The notes under the pieces are model-generated. The model saw only the letters and a list, made by a program, of their open reading frames with translations, had not been told where the DNA came from and did not search any database. Both the position numbers and the translations under genes were made by a program. Below are positions 1-8,378 of a stretch of 54,502 bases of DNA, in pieces. The stretch covers positions 1 to 54,502 of the forward strand of contig SOJX01000026.1 in assembly GCA_004376375.1 (NCBI GenBank), given 5' to 3'. Position 1 is the first letter of the stretch. Every line of letters begins with the position of its first letter. Origin of the DNA: Planctomycetota bacterium (GTDB lineage: Bacteria; Planctomycetota; E44-bin39).

Positions 1-61
1 AGAGTCAAGAGTCAAGAGTCAAGAGTCAAGAGTCAAGAGTCAAGAGTCAAGAGTCAAGAGT
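1..61. repeat. Heptanucleotide tandem repeat (AGAGTCA)n
   Basis: Eight or more perfect copies of AGAGTCA run from the first base of the window. It is one of at least a dozen intergenic tracts here with a 7-bp period. Its position at the window edge suggests that such a tract ended an assembly contig. Confidence 0.95.
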
Positions 62-65
62 CGGA

Positions 66-89
66 AGGGCGGACATTCCTGTCCGCCCT
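66..89. repeat. Palindromic hairpin, GGGCGGACA type
   Basis: AGGGCGGACA and TGTCCGCCCT form a perfect 10-bp stem with a TTCC loop, followed by CTTTAATTAA. It resembles the GGCAGACA hairpin at 21862-21881 in layout and is probably one of the dispersed palindromes of this genome. It could also act as a weak terminator. The remaining bases up to 307 are AT-rich and show no gene. Confidence 0.7.
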
Positions 90-307
90 CTTTAATTAAT
101 ATGAGGACTATGATATTTACGGTTATCCAACTGAGTGAACCCGTTCAGACGCCAGGAAGTATAAAAAGAAGCAAACTCAGAATTGCCTGCTCGGTTGTCA
201 GCTGCATATAGCCGTATTGCCAAAACAGGGACACGAATATATAAACACTTACAGGCTGGGTATATAAATGCCTATATGGCAATATAATAACGTTGTATGG
301 TTTTCAA

Positions 308-335
308 TTGACATTTACTCAATTATGAATATAAT
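308..335 (+). promoter_or_regulatory. Sigma-70 type promoter for the HEAT protein at 450
   Basis: TTGACA (308-313) and TATAAT (330-335) are both perfect consensus hexamers, separated by 16 bp. The element lies about 115 bp upstream of the chosen start at 450. Confidence 0.7.
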
Positions 336-449
336 CTATATAGAGTCGAAAGCTTGCTTAGGGATGTCCGGGGTTATTTGAATAGCATTCTCAATGTCTC
401 GTCGAAATAAGTGCCGCAGTACATCAGAGCCGGGATTGGGGAAACGGTA

Positions 450-2810
450 ATGGTTTTGAAATTCAGTCTTGGAATAGCGTTTCTGTTTACGCTGCTCTTC
501 GGGAGCATGTTTGCGTACCAGCCGCTTCGATTCTGCCTGCTGGAATCCAGCCTGCACCGGCAGGAGGAACCAATAGATGATAAAACAATATCGGTAATAA
601 CTGCCAGGCCCAACAAGGCTTTATCGCTGGCCCGTAAACTGCTGGAGTCCGGAGAAGCAAAATCAGCAGTCAGCGCATGCAGCATCCTTTCAAGTCTCGG
701 GAACAATCTCTGGCGGGAAATGCTGCCCGAGCTGGAAAAAATACTTGACTGCCCGACATCAGAGAAAACGGATGCGGTCGCCGGGCTTTTAATTGTCCAC
801 GGAATCTCATGGCGGAAAAAATATGAAAAGCTTCCCGTGCGCCGGCGGAACGTTTTATCTTACCTGCTGCTGCGCTCCAAAGACGCCAAGGCCCGGATCG
901 CGACGGCGAGAATACTCCAGCAAAGCAAGGATGAGTTTGCATTGCCCCTGCTTCTGAATTCGCTTGGAAAAGACCTTGATAATAATGTCCGCGTAGCAGC
1001 GGTGTGTGCGCTTTCAAGAAAGCGGGACAGCCGCTCAATCGGGCAATTGAGCAGCTCCCTGCTGAACGATGAATGCAGCGAGGTTCGCCGTATATCGGCA
1101 TCAACACTCGGCGCTATAAAAAATTCCAGCGTCATTAAGCCGCTTCTGGAAGCTCTTCGAAAAGACAACGACTGTAACGTAAGAACAATGGCGGTCAACG
1201 CGCTCGGAAGAACTCGTAACCCGGAAATATCGGGTCCGTTGAGGGAGATGCTTGGGAGCGAGTTAAACCCCCGCGTCCGTTCGGAAATTGTCTGTCGGCT
1301 CGGGAATTTCAAGGATTCGCAAAATGTCGACACGGTAATAAATGCTCTTGAAAGTGATTCCAGTAAGAACGTCCGGATGGCAGCCGCAGGGGTACTGGGG
1401 AACAAAAGGAGAGCCGGGGTGATGGAAGCCTTGCTGAGGGCTTTTCAGGGCGATGCCAGTATTGACGTCCGCGTCGCTGCGGTAAACGCCCTCGGTGCGA
1501 TCAGGAACGCGTCAGCGGTTGAGCCGCTTCTTGAAAAGCTTAAAGTTGAAAAAGCCGGCAGGGTGTTCAACGCAATTACATGTGCGCTGCAAAACATCCA
1601 GGATCCCCGCGTCATACCCATCCTGCACGGCTTTTTCAAAGACGAGGCTTACACGTCCTCGCGCGGCACACTGGCAAACGCTATTTCGAACTTCAAAGAC
1701 TCTCGATCCGCAGACCTGTTCATAGCCGCGCTCAGAGACCCGGACTATTCGGTCCGAAACGCCGCGATCAGGTGGCTCAAGTACAACCACACCGGCGCAA
1801 TAATCAAGCCGCTGCTTGACATCATCGCTACCGAACCCTATTCCTACTACCGCAGGATCGCGGTTGAAATCCTTCAATCATGCAACAACAGGAGTACAAT
1901 CAAGCCGCTCATGGAAGTAATGGAAAAAGACGAAAACGCGGGCGTGCGGTGCGCCGCAATGATTGCGCTGACAAAGCTTGAGGGTAAAAAAATACTGACT
2001 CGGATTATCGGGGCGCTCCAGAACGACGGCGATGCAATCGTCCGCTGCCAGGCGATCAAATCGCTCGTAAATTTCAGAGACAGACGGGCTATTGACCCGA
2101 TCGTGAACGCGCTTGAAAACGACGGTGAATCAAGCGTTCGACTCTCGGCTGCAGTGGCGCTCGGCCGGTTCAAAAACTCATCAACCCTCCCCGTGTTGTC
2201 GAGAGCATTTAAAAACGACAAAGACATGCGTGTGCGCGGCGAGGCTGCAATCTCCATCGGGCTTTGTAAAGGTTACGGCGAAGTAAACCTGCTGGTCTCC
2301 AATCTTGAGCTCGGGTTGGAATGCTCGGTAGTTTATGACCACAAATCGTACAGATCGAATATGGTCGGCCGCTACCGGACTCATGCCCACCCCACGATTG
2401 CGGCGATTTGGGCGCTCGGCGAGCTGGGCGACAACGCAGCCACCCTCAAGCTGGTGGGACTGCTGAATTGCAGAAAGAATGTTGAAATCATCTATCCAAC
2501 CGGCCAGAGCTTTGCGTGTGTCAGCCCCGGCGTCGCAGCCGCAAAAGCACTGGGAAAAATCGGCGACAAGCGCGCGATTGTACCCCTTATCACGGCATTT
2601 CAGAATGATTTCGACAAGCAGGTCCGGGAGGCGGCGCGTGCTGTGCTGTCACGGATGCCTGAATTCCCCGGTTGCAGCGCCGGCGATACCTTGCCGAAAC
2701 GCACCTGGATAGCCGGGACAGTGAAACGCTGGTATCGAGAAAATAAATCCCGCCTGAAATGGGATTCCCGTAACCGCCGCTGGTTTCTCGGACCCGCAAA
2801 ACAGGACTAA
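450..2810 (+). CDS. Exported HEAT-repeat protein
   Basis: The protein has 786 residues. An N-terminal hydrophobic segment (about residues 5-22, FSLGIAFLFTLLFGSMF) acts as a signal peptide or anchor. It is followed by some 15-18 HEAT repeats of about 30 residues (recurring VRxAAxxALG and AVxPLL patterns) from about residue 120 to 740. The tail resembles a WYRENKSRLKWD segment. I chose ATG 450 over an upstream GTG at 411 because it places the hydrophobic segment at the N-terminus and has GGGGAAA just upstream. HEAT arrays are protein-binding scaffolds and no enzyme motif is visible. The gene is monocistronic behind a strong promoter at 308-335. The binding partner is unknown. Confidence 0.85.
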   Translation: MVLKFSLGIAFLFTLLFGSMFAYQPLRFCLLESSLHRQEEPIDDKTISVITARPNKALSLARKLLESGEAKSAVSACSILSSLGNNLWREMLPELEKILDCPTSEKTDAVAGLLIVHGISWRKKYEKLPVRRRNVLSYLLLRSKDAKARIATARILQQSKDEFALPLLLNSLGKDLDNNVRVAAVCALSRKRDSRSIGQLSSSLLNDECSEVRRISASTLGAIKNSSVIKPLLEALRKDNDCNVRTMAVNALGRTRNPEISGPLREMLGSELNPRVRSEIVCRLGNFKDSQNVDTVINALESDSSKNVRMAAAGVLGNKRRAGVMEALLRAFQGDASIDVRVAAVNALGAIRNASAVEPLLEKLKVEKAGRVFNAITCALQNIQDPRVIPILHGFFKDEAYTSSRGTLANAISNFKDSRSADLFIAALRDPDYSVRNAAIRWLKYNHTGAIIKPLLDIIATEPYSYYRRIAVEILQSCNNRSTIKPLMEVMEKDENAGVRCAAMIALTKLEGKKILTRIIGALQNDGDAIVRCQAIKSLVNFRDRRAIDPIVNALENDGESSVRLSAAVALGRFKNSSTLPVLSRAFKNDKDMRVRGEAAISIGLCKGYGEVNLLVSNLELGLECSVVYDHKSYRSNMVGRYRTHAHPTIAAIWALGELGDNAATLKLVGLLNCRKNVEIIYPTGQSFACVSPGVAAAKALGKIGDKRAIVPLITAFQNDFDKQVREAARAVLSRMPEFPGCSAGDTLPKRTWIAGTVKRWYRENKSRLKWDSRNRRWFLGPAKQD

Positions 2811-2830
2811 AAGGCTATCTTCCGTAAAAT

Positions 2831-2865
2831 GATTTACGATTTGCGATTTACGATTTTCGATTCAT
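2831..2865. repeat. Degenerate heptad repeat (GATTTAC-like)
   Basis: The units GATTTAC, GATTTGC, GATTTAC and GATTTTC follow one another with a 7-bp period, directly after the stop of the HEAT gene. Confidence 0.8.
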
Positions 2866-2894
2866 TTCTGCATTCCGAAATCCGCAATCAATAT

Positions 2895-2927
2895 GACCCG
2901 GGACCCCGGGACACAGGACCCGGGACC
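2895..2927. repeat. Degenerate heptad repeat (GGGACCC-like)
   Basis: Repeats of GACCCGGG/GACCCCGGG alternate with GGACACA at a roughly 7-bp period. The tract is also strongly self-complementary. Confidence 0.7.
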
Positions 2928-2943
2928 AATTACCGCCTTTCAG

Positions 2944-2971
2944 TTGCAGTTCCTGCAAAATCACATAGAAT
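2944..2971 (+). promoter_or_regulatory. Possible sigma-70 promoter for the gene at 3021
   Basis: TTGCAG (2944-2949) and TAGAAT (2966-2971) are spaced by 16 bp in an AT-rich stretch. Each hexamer has one or two mismatches to consensus, so this is tentative. Confidence 0.35.
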
Positions 2972-3020
2972 ATAAATATATAAGTCATATTCCAAGTGCA
3001 GTAGTTACGGAGAAGCCATT

Positions 3021-4811
3021 ATGAGGTTTATTTTGTCGCTTGCAATGATTGGAGTTTTGATTGTCACTGTTGAAGCGGGGGGAAAAAAGGACTACAGTAA
3101 ATCCCAGCCAGTGCCGGAAGATGCCAAAATCTATCTTGAGCTCGAGAAGGAAGAGTATTTCCTCGGCGAAGTCGTTAATATCCGTTACGTTGTCGAAAAT
3201 ATGGGGAAAGAAGAATTCGCAGTTTATACGGGCGGCGACTACCGCTTTGGCATGCGGGCAAACAGTTTCAAAATTAAAGTAAAAGGGCCCAAAGGAAAGG
3301 CACCCGACCCCTACCCCTCGGGATTTAGCACCGGAGGACTCGCCGGATGGGCGGCGGTGAAGCCGGGGAAAAAATTCGTTAGAGAACTCGAGCTTCACAG
3401 GTACGCCTTAATTGAAGATGAAGGAGAATACTCTATCGAGGTGTCACACTACCTGGGCTGGGGCAAGTTCAAACCGGATGATATACGTAATGTGAAAACC
3501 GAGATATCGTTCAAAATGCCGGATGAAAAAGAGGCAAAAAAGATCGTGGACGATATGCTCAGCTCGGATGAGAAATCCGAGGGCTTAATTGCAATAAAAT
3601 ACCCCGTATATCTTCCTTATCTCGTTGAAAAAGTAAAAGGATACAGAAGTAAGGCGTTTGATGGAATCCGGCTGATACCGACGCCGGAGGCGACTGAAGC
3701 ACTGATTGATCTGTTGAATTCCTCCGGCGACTTTTATGCGGTCAAAGCCGCCGGAACCCTCAACTACCGCCTGCCCGACCCGAGGCTGAAAACCAAGTAC
3801 CCCGGGCGCAGCATATGGGAGCCGAGTTTTGCGTTCGAAAGATCGTATCTTGTCGAATGTTCATGGAAGAAGGAATTTGCGCCGAGGGTCCGCAGGGGCG
3901 CCGCAAGGCTTCTTGGCATGAAAAGCGTTCAGGCGGAAGTCTATGCCGCTTTCATGCTCGAATGTGTAGGCAATGCGGAAGATATGGGCGTGCTTATCGA
4001 CGGCCTGGATAATGCGGTAAGGCGGACAACAACGCTGGAATTCGAAGATTCCTGCTATCCAAGGCCCCGGGGATCATGCAAAGCCCTGACAGGAGCGGTG
4101 AAGGTACTTCTCGAGCGCGGAGGACAGGCCCCGCGTGAGCCTGAAAAGCCCGGAGAGATCGTCACTTTCCTTATCGCAATAAGCGAAAAGGAAGATTTCC
4201 GCCCGGATGGATTTGAAAAGAAAATTGAAAAGTTTCTCAGACACGAAATTCCTTACGTTCGCGAGCAGACTCTTATAAACACTCCTTTTCCTCTGTCTGA
4301 CGGGATAATCAGGATTATGCCCGGCCTGCTTGCGGATAAGAACGTTGATGTCCGGATCGAGGCATGCAAGCTGGCTGAGAGATCGAAGACAGCCGAGCTC
4401 AAAGAACCTGTTTTGAAAGCACTCCGAGCCGCAAAGGAAGACTGGCTTTTGGGGGCCACGTACGCCGCGGCCTGCAGTCTCGGCACCAGATTAGAAGTTC
4501 TTGAGATATTGATCGATCGCCTCGGCGATGACGAGGTACCAGGGGAAATCCTGGACTATCTTGCCGGCTATATAAAAAATCACTATTGCTTTTCAAGACC
4601 GCCCAAGTTAAGTAACGAAGAAGTCGGCGAGGCGCAGAAACTCTGGAGAAAATTCCTGAGTAAATATGAAAAGGAAATCGCGGAAGGGCGCCAATTCGAT
4701 ATTGCCAATCCTGATATCTCACCAGCGATGTTTCCCCGCTGCGGGCTCATGAACAGCAATACACGAGAAGAATGGCCAAAGTCCGAAAAAAATGATTCAC
4801 ATGGGAAATAA
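3021..4811 (+). CDS. Secreted protein with N-terminal beta domain and HEAT-like repeats
   Basis: The protein has 596 residues. Residues 1-19 form a signal peptide (MRFILSLAMIGVLIVTVEAG). Residues about 30-165 look like an immunoglobulin/BsuPI-like beta sandwich: 'YLELEKEEYFLGEVVNIRY' and 'YSIEVSHYLGWGKF' are alternating strands with a 'yFlGE.v.i' start. From about residue 175 to 540 there are HEAT-like helical repeats (ATEALIDLLNS, VDVRIEACKLAERS). No catalytic motif is seen. The 3' end overlaps the next gene by 20 bp, which suggests co-transcription with the pilin-like LamG array. Substrate or partner is unknown. Confidence 0.8.
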   Translation: MRFILSLAMIGVLIVTVEAGGKKDYSKSQPVPEDAKIYLELEKEEYFLGEVVNIRYVVENMGKEEFAVYTGGDYRFGMRANSFKIKVKGPKGKAPDPYPSGFSTGGLAGWAAVKPGKKFVRELELHRYALIEDEGEYSIEVSHYLGWGKFKPDDIRNVKTEISFKMPDEKEAKKIVDDMLSSDEKSEGLIAIKYPVYLPYLVEKVKGYRSKAFDGIRLIPTPEATEALIDLLNSSGDFYAVKAAGTLNYRLPDPRLKTKYPGRSIWEPSFAFERSYLVECSWKKEFAPRVRRGAARLLGMKSVQAEVYAAFMLECVGNAEDMGVLIDGLDNAVRRTTTLEFEDSCYPRPRGSCKALTGAVKVLLERGGQAPREPEKPGEIVTFLIAISEKEDFRPDGFEKKIEKFLRHEIPYVREQTLINTPFPLSDGIIRIMPGLLADKNVDVRIEACKLAERSKTAELKEPVLKALRAAKEDWLLGATYAAACSLGTRLEVLEILIDRLGDDEVPGEILDYLAGYIKNHYCFSRPPKLSNEEVGEAQKLWRKFLSKYEKEIAEGRQFDIANPDISPAMFPRCGLMNSNTREEWPKSEKNDSHGK

Positions 4812-5517
4812 TCAAACCGGCGAGGTTTCGACGCGGCTGATTGTCGCGCTGGCGGTTGTCGGCGTGCTTATCATTGCGGCCGTGCCGTTCGGCTGGTACA
4901 TGTGGAAGCCGACCGTACAGTTTATCGAATACTCAATGGGTTACGGGCTCGAATGGGAAGAAGATTTTGAAGAGTTTTCAAGAAGTGAATGGAGAGCGGA
5001 TGAGCGCGTCAAGATCGTCGACGCCCCGGAGCGTCCGGGTGAAAAATGCGCGTACATAAACGGCAGCTTCGACGTGGTCCTGTCCCGGCCCGTAACCGGG
5101 AAACCGCCGCTCGAGATCGAATTCGACGTCAGGCTGAAAGACGACATTATTCAGGAAATATACTGCTTCTATTCCCTTTTCTTCAGGATCCGGACGCGCC
5201 CGGAAGTCTGCCTCCTGAAATTATACACGAGCGGTATTGCGGAAACCGGAGCGCAGAGGGGGATAGAGAAAGACAAAACAAGCATCAGGAAAGACATCGG
5301 TTTCGAAAGCGGCAGATGGTATCACGTGAAAGTGCTGTACGAGCACGTCGGCGAAAACTGCAGGATAACGACAACGGTGGATAAAACGCTGATCGGCAAA
5401 AAGGATCTGCCGCTTTCGAAATGGCAGGCCATATGGGAGGAAGCAAATATCGGCTTTGTGCCCGGTTACGGCAAATCATTCATAGACAATGTCAGCATCC
5501 GCAGGATCAGAAAATGA
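4792..5517 (+). CDS. LamG-like protein with inverted-charge pilin-type leader, copy 1
   Basis: The protein has 241 residues. It starts with a short leader ending in Gly, then EVSTRLIVALAVVGVLIIAA, then Pro. This has the size and pattern of a type IV prepilin helix, but +1 is Glu and +5 is Arg instead of Phe and Glu. Residues about 55-240 are beta-rich and match a concanavalin/LamG-like fold: EEDFEEF near the start, 'GRWYHVKVLYEHVG' and a final 'GKSFIDNVSIRRI' strand. ATG 4792 overlaps the upstream gene; ATG 4801 is an alternative. It stops with TGA, and ATGA links it to copy 2. It is probably a surface or pilus-like assembly subunit with a lectin-like domain. That role is inference. Confidence 0.75.
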   Translation: MIHMGNNQTGEVSTRLIVALAVVGVLIIAAVPFGWYMWKPTVQFIEYSMGYGLEWEEDFEEFSRSEWRADERVKIVDAPERPGEKCAYINGSFDVVLSRPVTGKPPLEIEFDVRLKDDIIQEIYCFYSLFFRIRTRPEVCLLKLYTSGIAETGAQRGIEKDKTSIRKDIGFESGRWYHVKVLYEHVGENCRITTTVDKTLIGKKDLPLSKWQAIWEEANIGFVPGYGKSFIDNVSIRRIRK

Positions 5518-6245
5518 TCTGTGTCAGAAAAACGGGAGGCGAAGTCTCGACGCGGCTGATTGTCGTCCTGACGATAGTCGGCGTGCTCATCGTCGCGGCC
5601 GTGCCGCTGGGATTTTATGTTTACCCGAGCATCAAGCAGTTGTTCGCAAAACCAGAACAGCTTGAAATCATTTTTGAAGAAGATTTCGAAAGCGGCGAAC
5701 TGGCCACCGAATGGAAATCGTGGAATCGAAACCAGATTTCAATAGACGGTAAGATAAAACGCGGCGGTAATTACTCGTGCCGGATGTCGGGGGGCATGGG
5801 AAGCATGGGATCGAGCGGAATCCGCAGGTCCTGCGATTCCAGGCTGCCCGTTGTCATCGAGTTCGACTGTTACAACGGGATCGAACCATTCAACAGGAAT
5901 GCACACGATGGAAAGGGGATAGTTGTCCTCTTTCAGACCGGAGGAGGCTCGCATTACTGGCTTTTTTCCTTCCATAAACCCGGTAGTATTGCTCTTGGAT
6001 GGGTGCCGGATAAGAAAGTCGAATGGAAGGCGGGCAGGTGGTACCACGTCAGGCTGAAGATAGAGCTGGTCGAGAAGAAGCTTTTTGTGAACGGAGACGT
6101 TAGCGGCAGAAGCTATAAAAAAGAACTATCCAACGCTTACGACTGGATGAAGAAATGGGAAAACGTCGACTTCTCTTTCAGCTGCGGTACCGGCACGGCA
6201 TATTTCGATAATATCCGGATTTACCAGGCAGTAAAAGATGATTAG
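5514..6245 (+). CDS. LamG-like protein with inverted-charge pilin-type leader, copy 2
   Basis: The protein has 243 residues and is a paralogue of its neighbours. It begins MICVRKTGG, then EVSTRLIVVLTIVGVLIVAA. I chose ATG 5514 because it overlaps the previous stop in ATGA and gives the same short basic leader as the other copies; the frame is open further upstream, but without the leader. The C-terminal domain (about 60-240) has EEDFESGE, 'GRWYHVRLKIELV' and 'GTAYFDNIRIYQ', typical of a LamG/ConA-like jelly roll. The leader-coding DNA is much better conserved between copies than the rest, which suggests recent duplication or gene conversion of this segment. Confidence 0.75.
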   Translation: MICVRKTGGEVSTRLIVVLTIVGVLIVAAVPLGFYVYPSIKQLFAKPEQLEIIFEEDFESGELATEWKSWNRNQISIDGKIKRGGNYSCRMSGGMGSMGSSGIRRSCDSRLPVVIEFDCYNGIEPFNRNAHDGKGIVVLFQTGGGSHYWLFSFHKPGSIALGWVPDKKVEWKAGRWYHVRLKIELVEKKLFVNGDVSGRSYKKELSNAYDWMKKWENVDFSFSCGTGTAYFDNIRIYQAVKDD

Positions 6246-6957
6246 GCATAAAGGCGAAGTCTCGACCCGGCTGATTATCGTCCTGACGATAGTCGGCGTG
6301 CTCGTCGTCGCGGCCGTGCCGCTCGGGTTTTATATTTATACTCCCCTTACGAAACTGTTTAAAAACCCGGAGCGGTTCAAGCTCGCCTGGGAGGAGACCT
6401 TCGAAGGCGGAAAATTTTCTGAAAGCTGGACTACTTGGGGGAACGTCAAAATCACGAAAGACGCGGCGCGGAGCGGCGATTGGGGATACCACGGCTTCGG
6501 GAGCCTGACCCACTACGGTTCATGCGGCCTCACGCGCCAGTTCGAAATAAAGCCGCCGTTCAGAGTCGAAGTAGACATGAAAAACGGAGACGAGCCGTTC
6601 GGAATGGGAGGCCTTGACGGTCGCGGGTGCATCTACGTGTGGGAGACCGGCAGGCGGGATCACGGGCTGGATATATTCCAATTCGGCGACGAAAAAGTCC
6701 TCCGGTTCTGCGGAAAACTGTATAAAAAACACAAATGGGTCCCCGACAAATGGTATCGTATTAGCGTGCTGTGCGAAAAAGTGGGCGGAAAGTTCCGCGT
6801 AACGCCCACGGTCAACGGAAAGAAACTCCCGCCGACCGCGATCCCTCTTCGGCGGTGGATGAAAGACTGGAAGAACGGAAATCTTGCCATTGTCTCCAGT
6901 TCGGGCACCTGCCTCATCGACAACATCCGCGTTTACCGCGTGGTGGAAGATGATTAG
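6238..6957 (+). CDS. LamG-like protein with inverted-charge pilin-type leader, copy 3
   Basis: The protein has 239 residues. It begins MIRHKG, then EVSTRLIIVLTIVGVLVVAA. The ATG lies in ATGATTAG, so its first codons overlap the stop of copy 2. The C-terminal domain carries EETFEGGKF, 'DKWYRISVLCEKVG' and 'GTCLIDNIRVYRVV', matching copies 1 and 2. Together they form a translationally coupled array. The Gly-Glu junction after the basic leader is where a prepilin peptidase would cut if the leader is used. No catalytic residues are evident, and a carbohydrate- or protein-binding role is an inference from the fold. Confidence 0.75.
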   Translation: MIRHKGEVSTRLIIVLTIVGVLVVAAVPLGFYIYTPLTKLFKNPERFKLAWEETFEGGKFSESWTTWGNVKITKDAARSGDWGYHGFGSLTHYGSCGLTRQFEIKPPFRVEVDMKNGDEPFGMGGLDGRGCIYVWETGRRDHGLDIFQFGDEKVLRFCGKLYKKHKWVPDKWYRISVLCEKVGGKFRVTPTVNGKKLPPTAIPLRRWMKDWKNGNLAIVSSSGTCLIDNIRVYRVVEDD

Positions 6958-7087
6958 AAAACTCAACAACGGCGAAGTCTCGACGCGGCTGATTGTTGCG
7001 CTGGCGGTTGTCGGGGTTCTTATCGTCGCGGCCGTGCCCGCGCGTAAGCTTGCCGTTTTTCAATCCGCGTTGTATACTTTATGGTAA
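6950..7087 (+). pseudogene. Truncated fourth copy of the pilin-leader/LamG family
   Basis: Only 45 residues remain: MIRKLNNG, then EVSTRLIVALAVVGVLIVAA, then a short unrelated tail ending in TAA. The start again sits in ATGATTAG, overlapping the stop of copy 3, so the duplication junction is preserved but the LamG domain is gone. The leader DNA resembles that of copy 1. It may be a decayed copy or a leftover of unequal recombination. It could still be translated as a tiny membrane peptide. Confidence 0.7.
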
Positions 7088-7092
7088 GAGTA

Positions 7093-7114
7093 ATCCTGCC
7101 GGGAACGGCAGGAT
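7093..7114 (+). terminator. Hairpin at the end of the LamG array
   Basis: ATCCTGCCG and CGGCAGGAT form a perfect 9-bp stem with a GGAA loop, six bases after the stop of the truncated copy. The following AATTTC is a poor T-tract, so termination efficiency is uncertain. Confidence 0.45.
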
Positions 7115-7146
7115 AATTTCATCTGGTATTATTACGGATAATGTAA

Positions 7147-8325
7147 ATGAGCTTCCTTCCGCCGGATTATGAGCAGTATATTAATGAAGCATACGAGAGC
7201 CATAACGGCGATGTTTACCGTTTCCTCGAAGAAATACTCGCAATGGTTGAGAGCGGCCTCCCGGAACCGCTTCTGGTCGCCGTGGGGGAAATACTTGAAA
7301 AAGAAACAGATCCCGTAAGGTCAGCCAATCTTCGCCTCCTGATCGGCCGCCTCAGAATGAAAAAACAGGATTACAGGAATATAATACCGGGGCTCGGCGA
7401 TATCCACCTGGACGAGTCCCTTCCCGGAAATCTTCGCTGTTGCGCGTACTGGCTACACGCTCAGGTGCATGTTGCAAATGCCGATGCAGACAAAGCCCTC
7501 GACTGCTGCCGCAAAGGCCTTGAAATCTCCAGCGACATTGAAGACCGCACGGCAGTAGAAATTCTGAATACAACCGGGGTCTGTTATTTCCATTTGGAGC
7601 AGTATGAAGACGCGATCCGGTATTTCGAAAAATACATTCAAGCTCTGGAAGATATCGGGGATACCGTGCCAAGCAAGGCCTATAACAATATTGCGGTCAA
7701 CTACAGTAGTCTCGGAGAATCGAAGGCCTCAATAGATGCATATAAAAAGGCCTTGGCCATCGAGAAAAAAAACAGAAACCCGAGATCGATCGCCATTGCT
7801 CTCTCGAACCTCGCGGGGCACTTCCTCACCCAGAACAATCCTGAGAGCGCCCTGGAATATTCGGAAAATGCCTTTGATATGCTCGAGGATGTGGAAGACA
7901 ACTTCTGGAGGTCGCAAACTCTCATCAACCTGACCCAATCCAACTTGCTGCTCGAAAAATACGACGACGCGATGAAAACCGCGGAGCAGGCCGTCTTCAT
8001 TGCGAACAGTTCCCAGAGAGTTTCAGAAATAGCCGATGCCATGCTGACGAGAGCCATTGTATTCGCAAAACTCGGGAAGCCCGACGCCGCCGACGCAATA
8101 GAAAAAGCCGTGATTTACTTCGAGTCAAATTCGGTCAGGTCTTCAGACTTCATGGAAATGGCTCTTTTTGAATGGTCGAAGCTGGTTGATCCCGATACTT
8201 CCCGCAGACTCCTCCTGAAGGCAAAGAGAACCGCTGAAAGCAGATCGCACATACCGCTCTTTCAAATGATGCTGGACAAGGTAAACGCGGCGCTTTCCGG
8301 CCACCCCGGCAGTCCCGCCCGCTGA
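7147..8325 (+). CDS. Cytoplasmic TPR-repeat protein
   Basis: The protein has 392 residues and no signal peptide. From about residue 45 to 380 it consists of tetratricopeptide-like helical pairs, for example 'NTTGVCYFHLEQYEDAIRYF', 'AYNNIAVNYSSLGESKASID' and 'ALSNLAGHFLTQNNPESAL', ending with a less regular helical region. Repeats with this spacing resemble the TPR stretches of the kinase-activator fusions elsewhere in this window. TPRs bind protein partners and no enzyme domain is attached. The gene starts at ATG 7147 and ends with TGA, followed within 20 bp by a stop in the same frame. The convergent neighbour is the CNNM gene. Confidence 0.85.
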   Translation: MSFLPPDYEQYINEAYESHNGDVYRFLEEILAMVESGLPEPLLVAVGEILEKETDPVRSANLRLLIGRLRMKKQDYRNIIPGLGDIHLDESLPGNLRCCAYWLHAQVHVANADADKALDCCRKGLEISSDIEDRTAVEILNTTGVCYFHLEQYEDAIRYFEKYIQALEDIGDTVPSKAYNNIAVNYSSLGESKASIDAYKKALAIEKKNRNPRSIAIALSNLAGHFLTQNNPESALEYSENAFDMLEDVEDNFWRSQTLINLTQSNLLLEKYDDAMKTAEQAVFIANSSQRVSEIADAMLTRAIVFAKLGKPDAADAIEKAVIYFESNSVRSSDFMEMALFEWSKLVDPDTSRRLLLKAKRTAESRSHIPLFQMMLDKVNAALSGHPGSPAR

Positions 8326-8338
8326 ATATATCTTATAT

Positions 8339-8378
8339 ACTAACCACTAACCACTAACCACTAACCACCAACGACTAA
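8339..8378. repeat. Heptad repeat (TAACCAC)n
   Basis: Four to five copies of TAACCAC/ACTAACC with a 7-bp period fill the gap between two convergent genes. Confidence 0.85.

Noticed and set aside
1..61. CRISPR array in the tandem tracts.
   Set aside because: The units are 7 bp with no spacers and no cas genes are present.
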